Positions 44,048 through 56,871 are shown, numbered from the stretch's first letter. The stretch: DNA of 64,000 bases from Pinus tabuliformis (GCA_031772625.1 CM062820.1:1079361369-1079425368), one strand, 5' to 3'. Notes: generated from the letters alone by a model not told the origin. Translations and numbers: made by a program.

Positions 44048-45528
44048 TCCACGCACCCGTCACCCCTCGTAGTTGGATTTTAATTTATTTTTGGTTGTGA
44101 TAACATTTCTCCTATTCATGGGATATGTAGTTGGATTTTAGTTGAATTGATGTAATTCCCTTTTCTGCATTGTTGTGATTTGTAGATATTCTTTTCAATT
44201 ATTGTGGTTATCATGATTTGCAGATATTCTTTTCAATTGTTGTGGTTATCAATATGACGTCAACAACTTTTGGACGCATAAGGGGGAAGATTTTAATGTA
44301 GGGGGGATTTTGTTAGGTTGTTACGGATTTTCTTATTTAATATTTATTATAAATTCATTATGATAAGATATATCTTTTTATTTAAAAATTATATTTTATT
44401 AAAATTTAATAATTATGTATTGTATAATGTTTTAGTATATAAAAAAATTAATTTAAATAAATATAAAATATATTTTGTTAGATAAAAAACATATAAATAT
44501 AAAACATAATTTTTTTGACAATTATAAATAATATATATAAATAAATAGCATACCAAACATGGAATAAATTCAATATATTTCTAATCACTTCTTGTTTTTT
44601 AATGTATTTAAAAGTAGATATTTCTCTAAATTTTTCATAAAGTAAAATATTTCCAATTTTTTAAACCAATGGCTTTTACCTCTTGATGTATTTTCATTAA
44701 TGGCTTCTTTAAGGTAGTTTGCTCATTTTTTCATTTTTTTAGTGAGAAATTTGTATATTATCTTTGTATTGAAGATAACTTATTAGGAAAATAAATTTTT
44801 ATTTTTCAAATGTTATTTCTATAATAAAAAAGGGATAAAAAAGAGAATATCAATATCATTTATATTTATTATTAGTTAATAAATTTATATTCACTTTAAA
44901 TTAGATTATATTGAAAATACTTTAAAGATGTTTATTAATGTTTTTCAATCAAAATGTGATTTAAAGATGTGTATTAATAGTTTTGAATCAAGAGATGTTT
45001 TATAATATGGGTTAGATTTATTAGTAAAAAATCTATAACAATAAAATAAAAAATTTAATGTGAATTTAATTTAAATATTCTCCCTCCACTGAATGTTGGA
45101 AATATTTTTAGGCCATCAGATTAATTCCTAATAGTTAAGAGAAAACTAATAGTTATCGTGTTTAAAGTAATCAAACAATTGATTCTTGTTTCTTTATGGC
45201 TTAACGTTGAGGCTTATTCCTTTTTTGTTTCTCCTGGTCTATTTTTTCATTAGCCCTTCCAACCATTTTCCATTCATGTTTGGTCAGTATATTATTGTTT
45301 GGTTAGAAAAAAATTCAACATCTATTAGAGTTTATAGGTTTAATAATTTGTCCAAAACATTTTTCCTCTTAAATTTTTCCATGTCAATCATTTCCTTGTA
45401 AAGGGAAAAGATGTTACCATTGTTTTCTAAATAATTGATGTTCCACTATAAGATTCCACTTTTATTTCAATACTTTCCCAATTAGTACTTGAGTTATTCA
45501 TGAAGTCATTGAGAGGTAGTTGATATAA
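44048..45528. other. AT-rich spacer between the 137-bp direct repeats
   Basis: About 1.5 kb, no supported gene. Near the left end a 43-bp tandem pair (gatattcttttcaattnttgtggttatca) sits at 44184-44250, and a purine string agggggaagattttaatgta followed by ggggggattttgttagg at 44281-44316 looks like the 3' end of an LTR element. Confidence 0.5.
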
Positions 45529-45665
45529 GGTAATAGATGTGTATTGGTGTATATATTACGTGGTTGGGCTAGTTGAAGGTGAACAAGTGGTGAAGGTGAA
45601 CTCCTAAGAATAGAAAAGGTGGTTGTTGATGATGATAATGATTTCCACCATCTATAAAGACTAAC
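45529..45665. repeat. 137-bp direct repeat, copy 2
   Basis: See copy 1 at 43911-44047. Confidence 0.92.
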
Positions 45666-46060
45666 TTTGGTTTATCTAACCTTATGGAAAATGATAACAA
45701 TTTAATTCTTTTGTTTTAGCAATTTGTTTTTATGCTTATAAATATTGGAGAAACGTTTTCCTTAATATTTGTACTTTTGATGAGTATTCTTAATGGCATC
45801 AATATTCTTTGAAATGACTACCTCATTTATTCACAATGGTTTAGCAAAGGCTTAGCAACTTTGTGCTAACCCTGTTGTTGACTGAATTTTGAAGCAATCT
45901 TAAGACACCTCTCATTTCTCATGTTAATTTGGCATAGTTAGGGGAAATAGATATCACAAAAGACTTGAAATATGAAATGGGTGCATACTGAATTTATGTG
46001 CAGGTACATGATCAAATTATGTGCAGGTAGAATGTAGAAGACTTCAAGCTTTTGATCAAG
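45666..46060. other. AT-rich region, nothing recognised
   Basis: No ORF above background and no repeat or LTR signature that I could support. Confidence 0.4.
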
Positions 46061-46310
46061 AATTGGTCAATGAGTGGAGAAAGAAATATGCACCAAACTT
46101 GTGTGGAAGGAAACAATCTCAACATCAAATGCACACTTCACAAAATTTTTCCACTTTTTCGGAATAGGGTCAAGTGAGGTAGTTCAATATTGAAAATTGG
46201 TCAATGAGAGGAGAAAGAAATATGCACCAAACTTGTGTGGAAGGAAACAATCTCAACATCAAATGCACACTTCACAAACTTTTTCCACTTTTTTGGAATA
46301 GAGTTTGCTT
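46061..46310. repeat. Tandem duplication, 134-bp period
   Basis: aattggtcaatgagtggaga starts at 46061 and its near-copy at 46195. The shared core includes caccaaacttgtgtggaagg. Confidence 0.9.
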
Positions 46311-46600
46311 TCTAAGGCATAAAAAGCCTTTTGTGTTTATTTATAGGCCCCTTCCTAGTCAAATACATAGTCATGTCTCGTAGGGTATCATGTTGAATAA
46401 AGGAAAGCTCTTGGATGCTACCATAAGAGTTCATCATGGTATCTATGAATAGTTAATTAAAGTTGCTATATCAGTTAAAAGAATTATTTAATCAATGCTC
46501 AACAAAAGATCCATTTCTCTCTTATAAAACATTATAAATTTGTTATGTCAGTGACTAAAACAATCCAAATGCCCAAAAGAAGTTAAGCAAGGACAAGCAA

Positions 46601-46717
46601 AGACAAATCCAATCACCTTAAGAGCAAGTGGTAAAGGCTAGACAAATCCAATCACCTTAAGAGCAAGTGGTAAAGGCTAGACAAATCCAATCACCTTAAG
46701 AGCAAGTGGTAAAGGTT
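46601..46717. repeat. Tandem repeat, three copies of 39 bp
   Basis: Unit begins agacaaatccaatcacctta and ends ggtaaaggct; copies start at 46601, 46640 and 46679 and are almost identical. Confidence 0.95.
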
Positions 46718-47018
46718 ATAAACTTTTGATCAAGTGATCCAGTTCAATATTGAAAAATAGTTTTGGCATAATGTAAGTGATTTCTCTTTATCTTCTAGCT
46801 TTGAATGACATTTTGTTTACTATTTTTTATATTTTGTTTACTAATTTTTATATTCAATGATCTTCTATATCTCATTATTCTTCTTAAATTTATGCCTTGC
46901 AGCATTTCCTTTGCAACATATGGTGCAATTGCTAGTTATATATGTTTTTTGAAATATGCTTCATGATTTCTATATACTAACTATATAGGGAATATGGTGC
47001 ATTTGAAATAACATAGAT

Positions 47019-47145
47019 GACAAAGACTTCTCACCATGAGACAAAATAGAGGGTAGAACTAAAACCCCTTAGAGGGGAAAAAGGATGACAAAGGTCTCTC
47101 ACCATGAGACAAAATAGAAGGTAAAACAAAAATCCCCTTAAAGGA
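47019..47145. repeat. Tandem duplication of about 64 bp
   Basis: gacaaagacttctcaccatg (47019) and gacaaaggtctctcaccatg (47085) start two related units, each with a cccctta core. Confidence 0.85.
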
Positions 47146-47626
47146 CAAAACCCTAGGTTGTTGTAACTAATCTTGTTTGTCCACCAAACTAGAGAGTCAA
47201 ACACCACCACCAAGATTAAGTTGATATCTGTGCCTTATTAGAAATAATAATTAAACATTTATAGACACAAATATATGATATGGAAATGACATTCAACATG
47301 AATTTATAGCATATAAAAATGATACAAGGCCATTTTATATAGTATAATGAGAGTATAGACTTAACATTTTGGGTCACATTTAATAACATATTTATTGATT
47401 TATAGTACAATGGGAAAATAAGTGACATTCATGCATACATTTTTCCATTTGAAAAAGCCTATAATAAAAGGTTTAAATTACATTTTATCACAATGCCAAA
47501 TTTCTTAAGGACAAAGCCATATGAGTCTAAAAACCTTGACCCTAGGTGTCAAGGTGGAGAAAGAAACATAGGGCCTAAGGAACTTAGTTGAAACACCAAA
47601 TTTTGAGACCATAACTTTTACGTATA
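47146..47626. other. AT-rich region, nothing recognised
   Basis: No supported gene or element end. Confidence 0.4.
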
Positions 47627-48275
47627 AACTACATTTTGGGGCTTACTGGTTTCATAGAAAGTATTTTTGAGCTTTACAAGTGTGGTAGGCTAGAGCCAAG
47701 AAAGGGCCTTGATAATTTGAAAAACAAAAACTGCATGGAAAAGACTTGACAAATGCATTAGAAATTTCATTGTTTCCAACTATAAAAATTCAAGACTATT
47801 TATCAAAAGGTGGTAAATTCAAGGCATTGATTGCGTAGACCCTTGAATGACCACCTAGGTCAAATTTTCTCCTTTTTAAAGTAATGGTTCCATTGCATAA
47901 AGTTTTTTGTATTAGAGGGGACAAATTTTTTCTAGATTTGGTTCCCTATTAACCAAACTATGTTTTGGGGGCTTAGTGGTTTCATAGAAAGCTATTTTCG
48001 AGCTTTGCAAGTGTGGTGGGCTAGAGCCAAGAAAGGGCCTTGATAATTTGAAAAACAAAAAATGCATGGAAAAGACTTGACAAATGCATTAGAAATTTAA
48101 TTGTTTCCAACTAGAAAAATTCAAAACTATTTATCAAAAGGTGGTAAATTCAAGACATTGATTTCATAGACTCTTCAATGACCACCTAGGTCAAATTTTC
48201 TCCTTGTTGACCACCTAAGTTTTTTGTATTAGAGGGGGCAACTTTTTCTAGATTTGGTTCCCTATTAACCACTTG
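47627..48275. repeat. Tandem duplication of about 325 bp
   Basis: Unit 1 starts near 47627 (aactacattttggggcttac), unit 2 near 47955 (aactatgttttgggggctta). Both include agagccaagaaagggccttg and aaaggtggtaaattcaag. In unit 2 a segment of about 50 bp (after ttttctcctt) is missing. Confidence 0.88.
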
Positions 48276-48699
48276 TCCTAGTAAAGAAGGTGTGTTACTT
48301 TGAGGACTTGATAGAGTTGTAGTTTTTGTTGATGAATTCTCTTCATTTTGGTGTCTATGATCCCACATGTTGTATCTTTTTTGATGTGAACACAATTCAA
48401 CTTTGTAGTGATTAACTACTCCACCACCTCTAATATGTCCAACAAAGGTGTGAAGTATTGCAGAAGCAACACCACATTAAACAAGTGTAATCCAAATAGA
48501 GGTTGTAGGTTATGTTCATAAGATTTATTTTCCATTGCCATAATGATGGTATAAGACTTATAGCAGAATGGTTTGAGTTCCTTGTTAGGGTTTGCAAGTC
48601 ACTCCTACAAGTGTAACCACACTTATCACTGACCTTGTATTGGTGTGGAACTCGGTGTTGCTTACACTGGGCATTGATTTTCTATATAATTTGTTGCAC
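48276..48699. other. Region without a supported gene, left of the integrase remnant
   Basis: About 420 bp. By orientation it could be the integrase C-terminus or 3' part of the gypsy remnant at 48700-49640, but no motif is readable. Confidence 0.35.
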
Positions 48700-49640
48700 A
48701 TACTTTTGGAGGTGATATAATTATTCAACAATTTTGGTAGCATTATTTAGCTCCTTTTGAGCATGCAAGGACTTTTCATATGGTGATAAAGTAGGTAGGG
48801 CTATGTCAATTGGGGCCCATGAATAGAACCCCAAGGACACTTGAAAAAAGACATGGATAATAGAATTGTGAAGAGATTTATTATAGTTGTGTTAAACATA
48901 AGGAATTTTTTCATCCCATTTATATGGATGTTTGGAGCCGTACATATAGAGGATATGCATAATCACCTTGTTGGCTACCTTTCTTTGTTTATTAGTTTGG
49001 GGTTGGAAGATAGTTGATATTAAACTAGCAGATGCTTAGGAATTTTTTGTTCGTATAAAAAACAAGTGCCTTTGGTAACACATAATTAAACCAAACATAC
49101 TTAAAGAAGAGCTTAGTAATGCCTTATCTCGTGTTTTCTTCTTGTAACGTGCCAAAAATGGTAGCCTTGATATAATGTCACTTGGAGATTGAATCCCAAG
49201 GCCTTTTTAGAGTGGATAAAGGGGTGTATATTCTTTTCTTATTGATTGACGGTTTGACAAAGGGGTGTATATTCTTTTCTTATTGATTGAAGGTTTGACA
49301 AAGGCACATGGGATGCACAATCTAATGTGTCTTCGAACATCATGTTGGAACTTTGGCTTATAGAGGTACTAATGTAGTGTTACTTGTCTTATACTAATGT
49401 AATGTAGTGTTGCTTGTCTTCTCCATGCTAATGTACCTTGCCACACCATTGTAGCGTGCCTCCTAAATAATATTCTCACGCTTCCCTAAAGGAATGTATA
49501 GATGGTTCAGATGGCACAAAATTTCATTATTGAGATGAAAATCATGAAACTTGTTTATGTACAACTAGTCTTTGCTATGTAACAATGAAGTAAAGATCAC
49601 TATGATACAACTAATGCCATTTCAAAGTATTGCGTCCAAG
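48700..49640 (-). pseudogene. Heavily decayed Ty3/gypsy integrase remnant
   Basis: Read on the minus strand in shifting frames. Near 49500-49560 the zinc-region lead NNEILCHLNHLYIPLGKRE is followed by a REARYNG-like string. At 48960-49020 there is DPQTNKQRKVANKVIMHIL (from the family's TDGQTE-x-x-N motif). At 48800-48950 KHPYKWDEKIPYV, HNYNKSLHNS and VSLGFYSWAPIDIALP follow, the standard post-core integrase segment. It is full of stops. A 44-bp tandem duplication (aaaggggtgtatattctttt) at 49216-49303 disrupts it. Confidence 0.75.
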
Positions 49641-49831
49641 AGTTGAGAGATATGGTGAATGCAACAATCAAAGGTCCGTTGAGGTTGTTTCCAACCCGAT
49701 TCATGTTGTCCTTACACTTGATGTTCAAAGGGAACTATGGAAAAGGTATTTGGACCACTTTTGATGGTAGTGATTTTCTAATTTTGGTATTAAATTTGAA
49801 TTTGGTGTTTTATTATCATTCTCCAGAATGG

Positions 49832-49993
49832 AGTCTATACACGGGGTTGTTGGACAAAGAAGCAACATTGAGGGACACCTTGTAAAGTCTATAAACGGGG
49901 TTGTTGGACAAAGAAGCAACATTGAGGGACACCTTGTAAAGTCTATACACGGGGTTGTTGGACAAAGAAGCAACATTGAGGGACACCTTGTAA
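49832..49993. repeat. Tandem repeat, three copies of 54 bp
   Basis: Unit gtctatacacggggttgttg...ccttgtaaa; copies start at 49832, 49886 and 49940 and are nearly identical (one g/c-to-a change). 54 bp is 18 codons, so the frame stays open in both directions. Confidence 0.95.
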
Positions 49994-50569
49994 AGGTATT
50001 GATGGTCAAAATGATTTTCTTTACTCCTTCCGGCTAATGCATAAGGAGAACAAGTTTGTCCAAGGGATTATCTTCTTGCACTATGTAGTCGTTGTGATAA
50101 ATGAGATTAGTTGGGGCTATCTTTGAATAATTTAGATGATGATGGATGGATTAATACATGGGTAATGTTCATAGGTTGATTAATTGGAGGTCCGTCATCA
50201 TCTAATTACACCAGGGGCCTCTCTTTATTTTTCTAGGACAACTCCCCTCGACTTCTGTCAGCTGCCTTTCGACACTTCCAGCCTGTCAAGTGTTTTTTGT
50301 TTTATCCAATTGCAAAATGACAATGTATATTTAGCTTCACACTTCGGGGCTTTTGAGGTATCTAAACTTCATCACGAGTATAGAGATAATAAGGGAATTG
50401 GAATAGTGAAAATCGAAATGCATCGACACCGCTTGGATTCATCTGACTATTCACTACTGGAATAGGACATCGAACTGCATTGGCGGCGCTCTGAAACCCC
50501 ACTTTTATTATAATCTGTTACATTATGAATTATATACAAATATAATAAATATTTTCTTAGTCAAATTGT
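49994..50569. other. Region without a supported gene
   Basis: A 93-codon plus frame (50184-50465) has no recognisable motif. cactactggaatagg at 50452 resembles a CACTA transposon terminus, but no partner end was found. Confidence 0.35.
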
Positions 50570-50570
50570 T

Positions 50571-51931
<1,361 letters not shown>

Positions 51932-52106
51932 AATCAAAATTTAACCTCTTTGGGTTGAGCTGAGATATCCAACTCAGTATGGAATAGGTGTTGTGATGTT
52001 ATGTTATGTTATGTAAACAGATCAAAATTTAACCTCTTTGGGTTGAGACGAGATATCCAACTTAGTATGGAAGAGGAGTTGTGATGTTATGTTATGTTAT
52101 GTAAAT
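51932..52106. repeat. Tandem duplication, 89-bp period
   Basis: atcaaaatttaacctctttg starts at 51932 and again at 52021. Each ends with (atgtt)n-like gttatgttatgttatg. Confidence 0.93.
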
Positions 52107-53067
52107 GGAAATAAAAAAATGATAAAAATAAAAATAATCATATGTTAAAATAAAAATAACTTTAAACTAAAATAATAAAAACAAAAATTCCAAATTATTA
52201 TTATTATTTTTATTAATTTTTGTTGGGTAGTTAATGTAAACTAGACTTGGTCAAGTTATTGATGGTTTTTTAGCTCTAGGTTTATGCAAACGCATGGTAT
52301 TCATGTGGGATATAGCCTATTTAAAGGGAGAAAGACTCTTTATTTATAGAGATTAAATGTTAATGTGGATTTTCTAGTTATAATATTTTCATGATATATT
52401 AAAACTTTTGAAAGGGAAGAGGTGCTTTTTTAGATGATTTGGTAAGACAACGAGAATTTTTAGTGTACAAAATTTCCTAAATAATTTTAAATTTCGAGCA
52501 TGTGAAGGATCAAAAGTTCCCTTCCATTGGCAGATCAAATAGTAAAAAAGTACTTTTGGACTGAGATCAGGCATTAACAATGATACAAGGAATGACAGAA
52601 AAGGAACCGACTTGTAATACTAGATACCTCGTCGTTATAGAAGGTCGGACGATTGAAATGTAGGGTATATTTCGTGGATGAGGATCCCAAGGATTAGGAA
52701 CGCAAGGGCTAGAACAACGTCAGATGAGCCACAAAATGGTCAAAATCTGTCATTGACGAAGCCTGAAGTTGCTGCAATGGACATAAATGAAAATTTTCAT
52801 TACAAAACAAACGTTAGGTGGTCCTATAGTCGTAAAATGAAAATTTAAATAGTCAGAGGTCATGTTGCTGAAAAATTTTCTTCAAATCAACTATGTAGTT
52901 TTTACAAAATGACGAAAGTTAACTCATCATCAATAACACAAATTGCAAAAATGAAAAATGAAAAATGAAAACACAAAAAAGATTAAAAAGAATAAAAATG
53001 TTAACTATTAGATGAAGGAAGCCTATGAAAACGTTAAATTCACTACGACAAAAGAATTTATGAATCA
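52107..53067. other. AT-rich region, nothing recognised
   Basis: No ORF above background and no LTR boundary that I could support. Confidence 0.4.
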
Positions 53068-53160
53068 CATTGGATATAACTTCAATTTGGAAATAAAAGA
53101 ATTTATAAATTAACTTCAATTTGGAAATAAAAGAATTTATAAATTAACTTCAATTTGGAA
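53068..53160. repeat. Tandem repeat, about 36-bp period
   Basis: aacttcaatttggaaataaaagaatttata recurs; starts near 53078, 53110 and 53146. Confidence 0.9.
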
Positions 53161-53359
53161 ATTAATACTGTGATTGGGGTTGACCACATTTCATTAAATA
53201 TCAAAGAAAGATATTAGAAAGTAGAGAGAGATGAGTCTTATAATAAAACTGATAATAAAAAGTTGAAAAGGACATTGCTACCACAAGGTATGAGAGATTG
53301 ATCATAATCTATTCACTAATAATATTATTGTTATTATTTTTTTAATTAATTAAAGTATT
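53161..53359. other. Short AT-rich spacer before the LTR of H
   Basis: About 200 bp with no feature. It would be the insertion target of H. Confidence 0.4.
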
Positions 53360-54925
53360 TGTTGTAGCGTCTACAAACACCATCCAAAATTTTTCCTATT
53401 CTTCGTTTTGGAGCCTCCCTCCTGAATAAAAAACAGCTTATCTCGCACTGACCCAGGTACTTGTGCTTTCATTGAGCTTTAAATTTTTCATTATGGCTTG
53501 TGTTTGCTTACTTGATTTGTTTTCTAACCCACAAGTCGATCTCTTGACTTGGTTTCAACCCGATTCTAGTCTTGCCTTAGTGAATTGCGCAATCCTTGAG
53601 GGCAACCAACCTTACTCTCGGGAATTGCGCAGTCCAAGCCAGCAGTGAGCCTTCAACTATAGAATTGTGCAGATCTAGCTGAAAACTTACCTCCAGCTAG
53701 GAAACTATGTAAAGCATGAGAAGCAGCTAGAGCCCCTCAACCTAGAAATTGCGCAAATTTTTTTCCCTCAGCAACTGCCCAATGCAGAGCTAGTGAGTTG
53801 CCCAGTTCTCCCCGGAACTGTGCAATCTCTTCGAACATGAAAGGCAGATTTTCCCAAAAAAGAAAAAAAGAAAAAAAACATCCCTAGAAAATAGGGATCT
53901 ATTTTTAGCTGTCGGAGGTGCGCACTCAATTCGTTTTGGAAACTACCGCCAAGTGTCGATTTTTCTTAAATTTTTGGCCTTCGCGTCACAAACTCAAAAT
54001 CAAGCAAATATATTTATGGACATTGCCAAAGCTCATTTTCACAAACGATCTTGGAGCTCTGGCATTCCCGAAGAGATTTAGGAACCTTTTTAACATTAGT
54101 CACAACTTTTCCGAGTAAGTCTTGCTTTTCTCCTCTATTGCTATTTTTTCTATCGCTTGTGTTTGCTTGGCTTGTGAGAGTGTTGTTTTACCCATTTTAT
54201 TGAATGACCATTGGCGTTTTGATTTGTTTTATCTTGTAGAAGTGTTGTTTTAAGTTTCACATTTTATTTCCCAAGTGTTGCATGCATTACCTAGTTTTTG
54301 CACTAATAGTCACTGTTGCGACAACTCCCTCCACAAGATTCATTGTTATTCAGTTAGATTGATTCTTGCACTCATTTCATTTGCATGCATCATCATTCAC
54401 TCAGATCTGCACCAAACATCACTTCCACCTTCAGATCTACTCATTTTCATGCTCCCATTGGGAAGATCTGGGATTCCTTACTCTGAATCTTGCTTCCCCC
54501 CGGCATGCACTGCACATTTTTGGATCTCAAGGCTCTGCCTTAGCTCCATGAATTGCGCAGAGGCTGCCAGGGCCTAGCTCCAAATGCACACTGTGCAGTT
54601 CTAGGAGCCAATCCTGAGCCTTGGCCACTAGATTGCGTAATGCATAGTCCCAGCCAGCCTGAGCTAGACTGAACTGCACATTGCACAGTTCGAGTTAGCA
54701 GCACCTCCCCACTAGCAGCTGGGATTGCACAATGCACAAAAAAACTTGGAAGTTAGTCACCTCTGAGAGCCAAGATTGCACAATTCTTCCCAACAGTTTC
54801 CCAGTTTGTTGCTTGGTCTATTATTGAATTTATTTTGGTTTCAAGCTAACATTTCCATGCCATTAGTGTCCTCTCTATCTCTAGGTACATTAGTTGTTGA
54901 GAAACTCTCTAGCGGTACAAGTAAC

Positions 54926-55261
54926 ATGGCTTCCAAGAAAGATGCATTAAAGGATATTGTCAAGAGTAGCACTGGGGAAGCAGTTGAGCAGGTGTCAGTG
55001 AATTTTCTAGTTTATGCAGACACTCAACTGTTCATTGAGAAGGGCATGAAGCTAACATCGCAGGAAATCAAGGATATATTTGCAGAGGACTTCAAGGAGG
55101 ATCTAGAGGATCAACAGGTTTATGTCAATATCCACTGGTCAGGCTTACATAAGGTTGCATGTAGGTACCTCGCCTTCCCATGTGCGGACATCATCCACTG
55201 GGTTGTCTCACACATAGATCCAGAGAATATGTGTTGGGAAGGGGTCCCTGGGGTCAATTGA
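54926..55261 (+). CDS. ORF inside the LTR of element H, unknown function
   Basis: A 111-aa frame starting MASKKDALKDIVKSSTGEAV (the frame is open further upstream to 54776, with a hydrophobic lead NLFWFQANISM). It reads as soluble mixed alpha/beta protein: VNFLVYADTQLFIEKGMKLT, DIFAEDFKEDLEDQQVYVNI, VACRYLAFPCADIIHWVVSH. No known domain recognised. Codon texture and regular composition look like real coding sequence rather than chance. LTRs rarely hold an ORF; it may be an accessory gene or a captured host fragment. Some frame lies open up to the TGA at 55259. Confidence 0.5.
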   Translation: MASKKDALKDIVKSSTGEAVEQVSVNFLVYADTQLFIEKGMKLTSQEIKDIFAEDFKEDLEDQQVYVNIHWSGLHKVACRYLAFPCADIIHWVVSHIDPENMCWEGVPGVN

Positions 55262-56102
55262 GTAAATTTTGTAGTTTCTTTTTGTAATGAATGCAAAGTC
55301 TCTGAAAAATGTGGAAGCATAGTGTGAAGCTAGTAGAAGTCAAAGGGGCTTTAGTCCCTTAGTTGGGTAGGTGATAGAGTTTTTTTGAGACCCGCCCATG
55401 GTTCATGGACCATGGTATTATAAAGCAAATTATATATAAATTTGAGTCATAGCGAGTCTTAGAAGTTAACTTTTGGTGAAGAATCATTGTAAGGGAAAGG
55501 TGTTAAGGCAGGATAGGTATGTTTCTTTTACTTAGGCAAAAGGGGAAGGCTCTTGCAGCTGAGTGCGCAGAGACCTTGGTAAGTCCGTAGGTTAAGTGTG
55601 CGGGCCCCTATAGCTAAGTGCACAGGGATAAGAAGTTTATAATTGAAAATTTATACTTAATAAAGATTGTTTTGAGATGATTTTGATGCATCTGTACCTT
55701 TTTAATTACTTCTGCTAAAATTTAAGTATCTTTGCTCTGTGATATGTTTTTTATGAATTAATGCTTATTTACTGCTCATAGCTAGTAGATCTTTAATCTT
55801 TTTGCATGTTAAGAGTAGTTAGCTACCTTCGCGAAGATTTGGAAGCTGTTTAGATAGATTTGCAGTAGTTTTCTGTTCGGAAGGGTTAGAGCTGCGTGAA
55901 GGTAGACCTAAGCCGTAAGGGTATCGAGAACACATCACACAGACCTCTGGATGCAGAAACATGGTTCTAGCATCCCCCAATACTACTTCGGGTGAGACTG
56001 TAGCCTGCGCTATGCGGGTTGTTGGCGAAAGGGCCAGCAGTTAGGGTTTTGTTGGTTGGCGCAGTTAAAGCTGAACCTGGGTCAGGCCCCATCAAGCTAA
56101 CA
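55262..56102 (+). other. LTR H, downstream part (likely R/U5)
   Basis: Non-coding. It contains a pair of related strings (agctgagtgcgcagagac and agctaagtgcacagggat) at 55557 and 55611. No TATA box or start site can be fixed. Confidence 0.4.
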
Positions 56103-56104
56103 AA

Positions 56105-56122
56105 TGGTTCCATTGCCAGGAC
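56105..56122 (+). promoter_or_regulatory. Degenerate primer binding site of element H
   Basis: TGGTTCCATTGCCAGGAC compares with the widespread TGGCGCCGTTGCCGGGGA site of plant gypsy elements, with differences largely of C-to-T or G-to-A type. It lies two bases after the proposed LTR end. Confidence 0.55.
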
Positions 56123-56143
56123 CAGGATCTATTTGAGGAATGT

Positions 56144-56551
56144 GTGATGTCAAATAAGTGGTTCCCTATTAAGAAGGAAATCGAAAAGTGGTTTGATCAG
56201 AAGTTGCATTTGTTTGCAACCCAGGAGAACAGAAACTCATGGTTATCCAAGGAGCAATGGTTGAATAGATACCTGTACACAGACGAAACCAAATCCTTTT
56301 TCTGTTTCTTCCCTTGCAAATTGCATGAGTGGTTGTCTAAAGTAGCGAACATACAGGGTAAGTGGAGGTTTGACGGCCCTATTGTGTGGACTCTAGAGTT
56401 GGTGAAGCGCCTAGAAGCTTCAGAAAATAACATCACGCAGGTCGTTGATCATTGGATTGATTGTATCTTAGGAGGATTCGTCATTGAACTTGCAATTGAT
56501 ACGACCATCAGCTATAGCGATGCAAAGCACAGGCTCGTCAAGGGACCGTGA
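56144..56551 (+). CDS. Extra ORF upstream of gag in element H, unknown function
   Basis: A 135-aa frame between primer site and gag: VIKK-like start, then KEIEKWFDQKLHLFATQENR, WLSKEQWLNRYLYTDETKSF, CKLHEWLSKVANIQGKWRFD and VVDHWIDCILGGFVIELAID. Trp-rich and helical in appearance; no known domain recognised. It ends at TGA just before GTAAGT, a perfect splice-donor string (56552). Ogre elements carry an ORF1 before gag and an intron, and this may be an equivalent, but I see no sequence link. Whether the first Met is the real start is unclear. Confidence 0.5.
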   Translation: MMSNKWFPIKKEIEKWFDQKLHLFATQENRNSWLSKEQWLNRYLYTDETKSFFCFFPCKLHEWLSKVANIQGKWRFDGPIVWTLELVKRLEASENNITQVVDHWIDCILGGFVIELAIDTTISYSDAKHRLVKGP

Positions 56552-56871
56552 GGTAAGTACTTAAAATCTCTGAAAACATGGATTAAGATGTTGTTGTGTG
56601 AAAAACAGGTTATGCCATTACCTTGATGTTTAGGACTATGTGAAGCGGAAAACCATTTAGAAGGAACAGAGAATTAGGCTTTGAATATAGTCTGTTGTTA
56701 GGATCCTCTTCCAGGGACGACGAAGGAACTATTTTGAGTACACCGCGAAGCATGCTGCAGATAGTAAGTTAGGGTATCCCGAGGATACCTCTACCATCCA
56801 CTCCACCTCCACTGCATACACCTACACCTTCACCTCCACCTCCACCTCCACCTCCGCATCAACCATTCAAC
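56552..56871 (+). other. Spacer before gag of H, Pro-codon repeat
   Basis: About 320 bp. It starts with gtaagtac; an acceptor-like gatgtttag is at 56622-56630. The end, 56805-56860, is an (acctcc)n repeat encoding Pro or Ser-Thr in alternate frames. Confidence 0.4.

Larger units (their letters stand above)
53360..56102 (+). repeat. 5' LTR of element H (about 2.7 kb)
   Basis: Starts TGTTGTAGCGTCTACAAACA, a common gypsy LTR start, and ends CAAGCTAACA two bases before the primer-like site. No second copy is in view, so the start is an estimate. Between 53580 and 54790 it carries many attgcgca/attgcaca strings (see findings) and includes the ORF at 54926-55261. Confidence 0.65.

Noticed and set aside
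49725-50009. 94-codon minus frame with three Pro/Cys repeats
   Set aside because: Other-strand reading of the 54-bp tandem repeat.
50452-50466. cactactggaatagg as a CACTA transposon end
   Set aside because: No matching inverted end, no 3-bp duplication and no transposase nearby.
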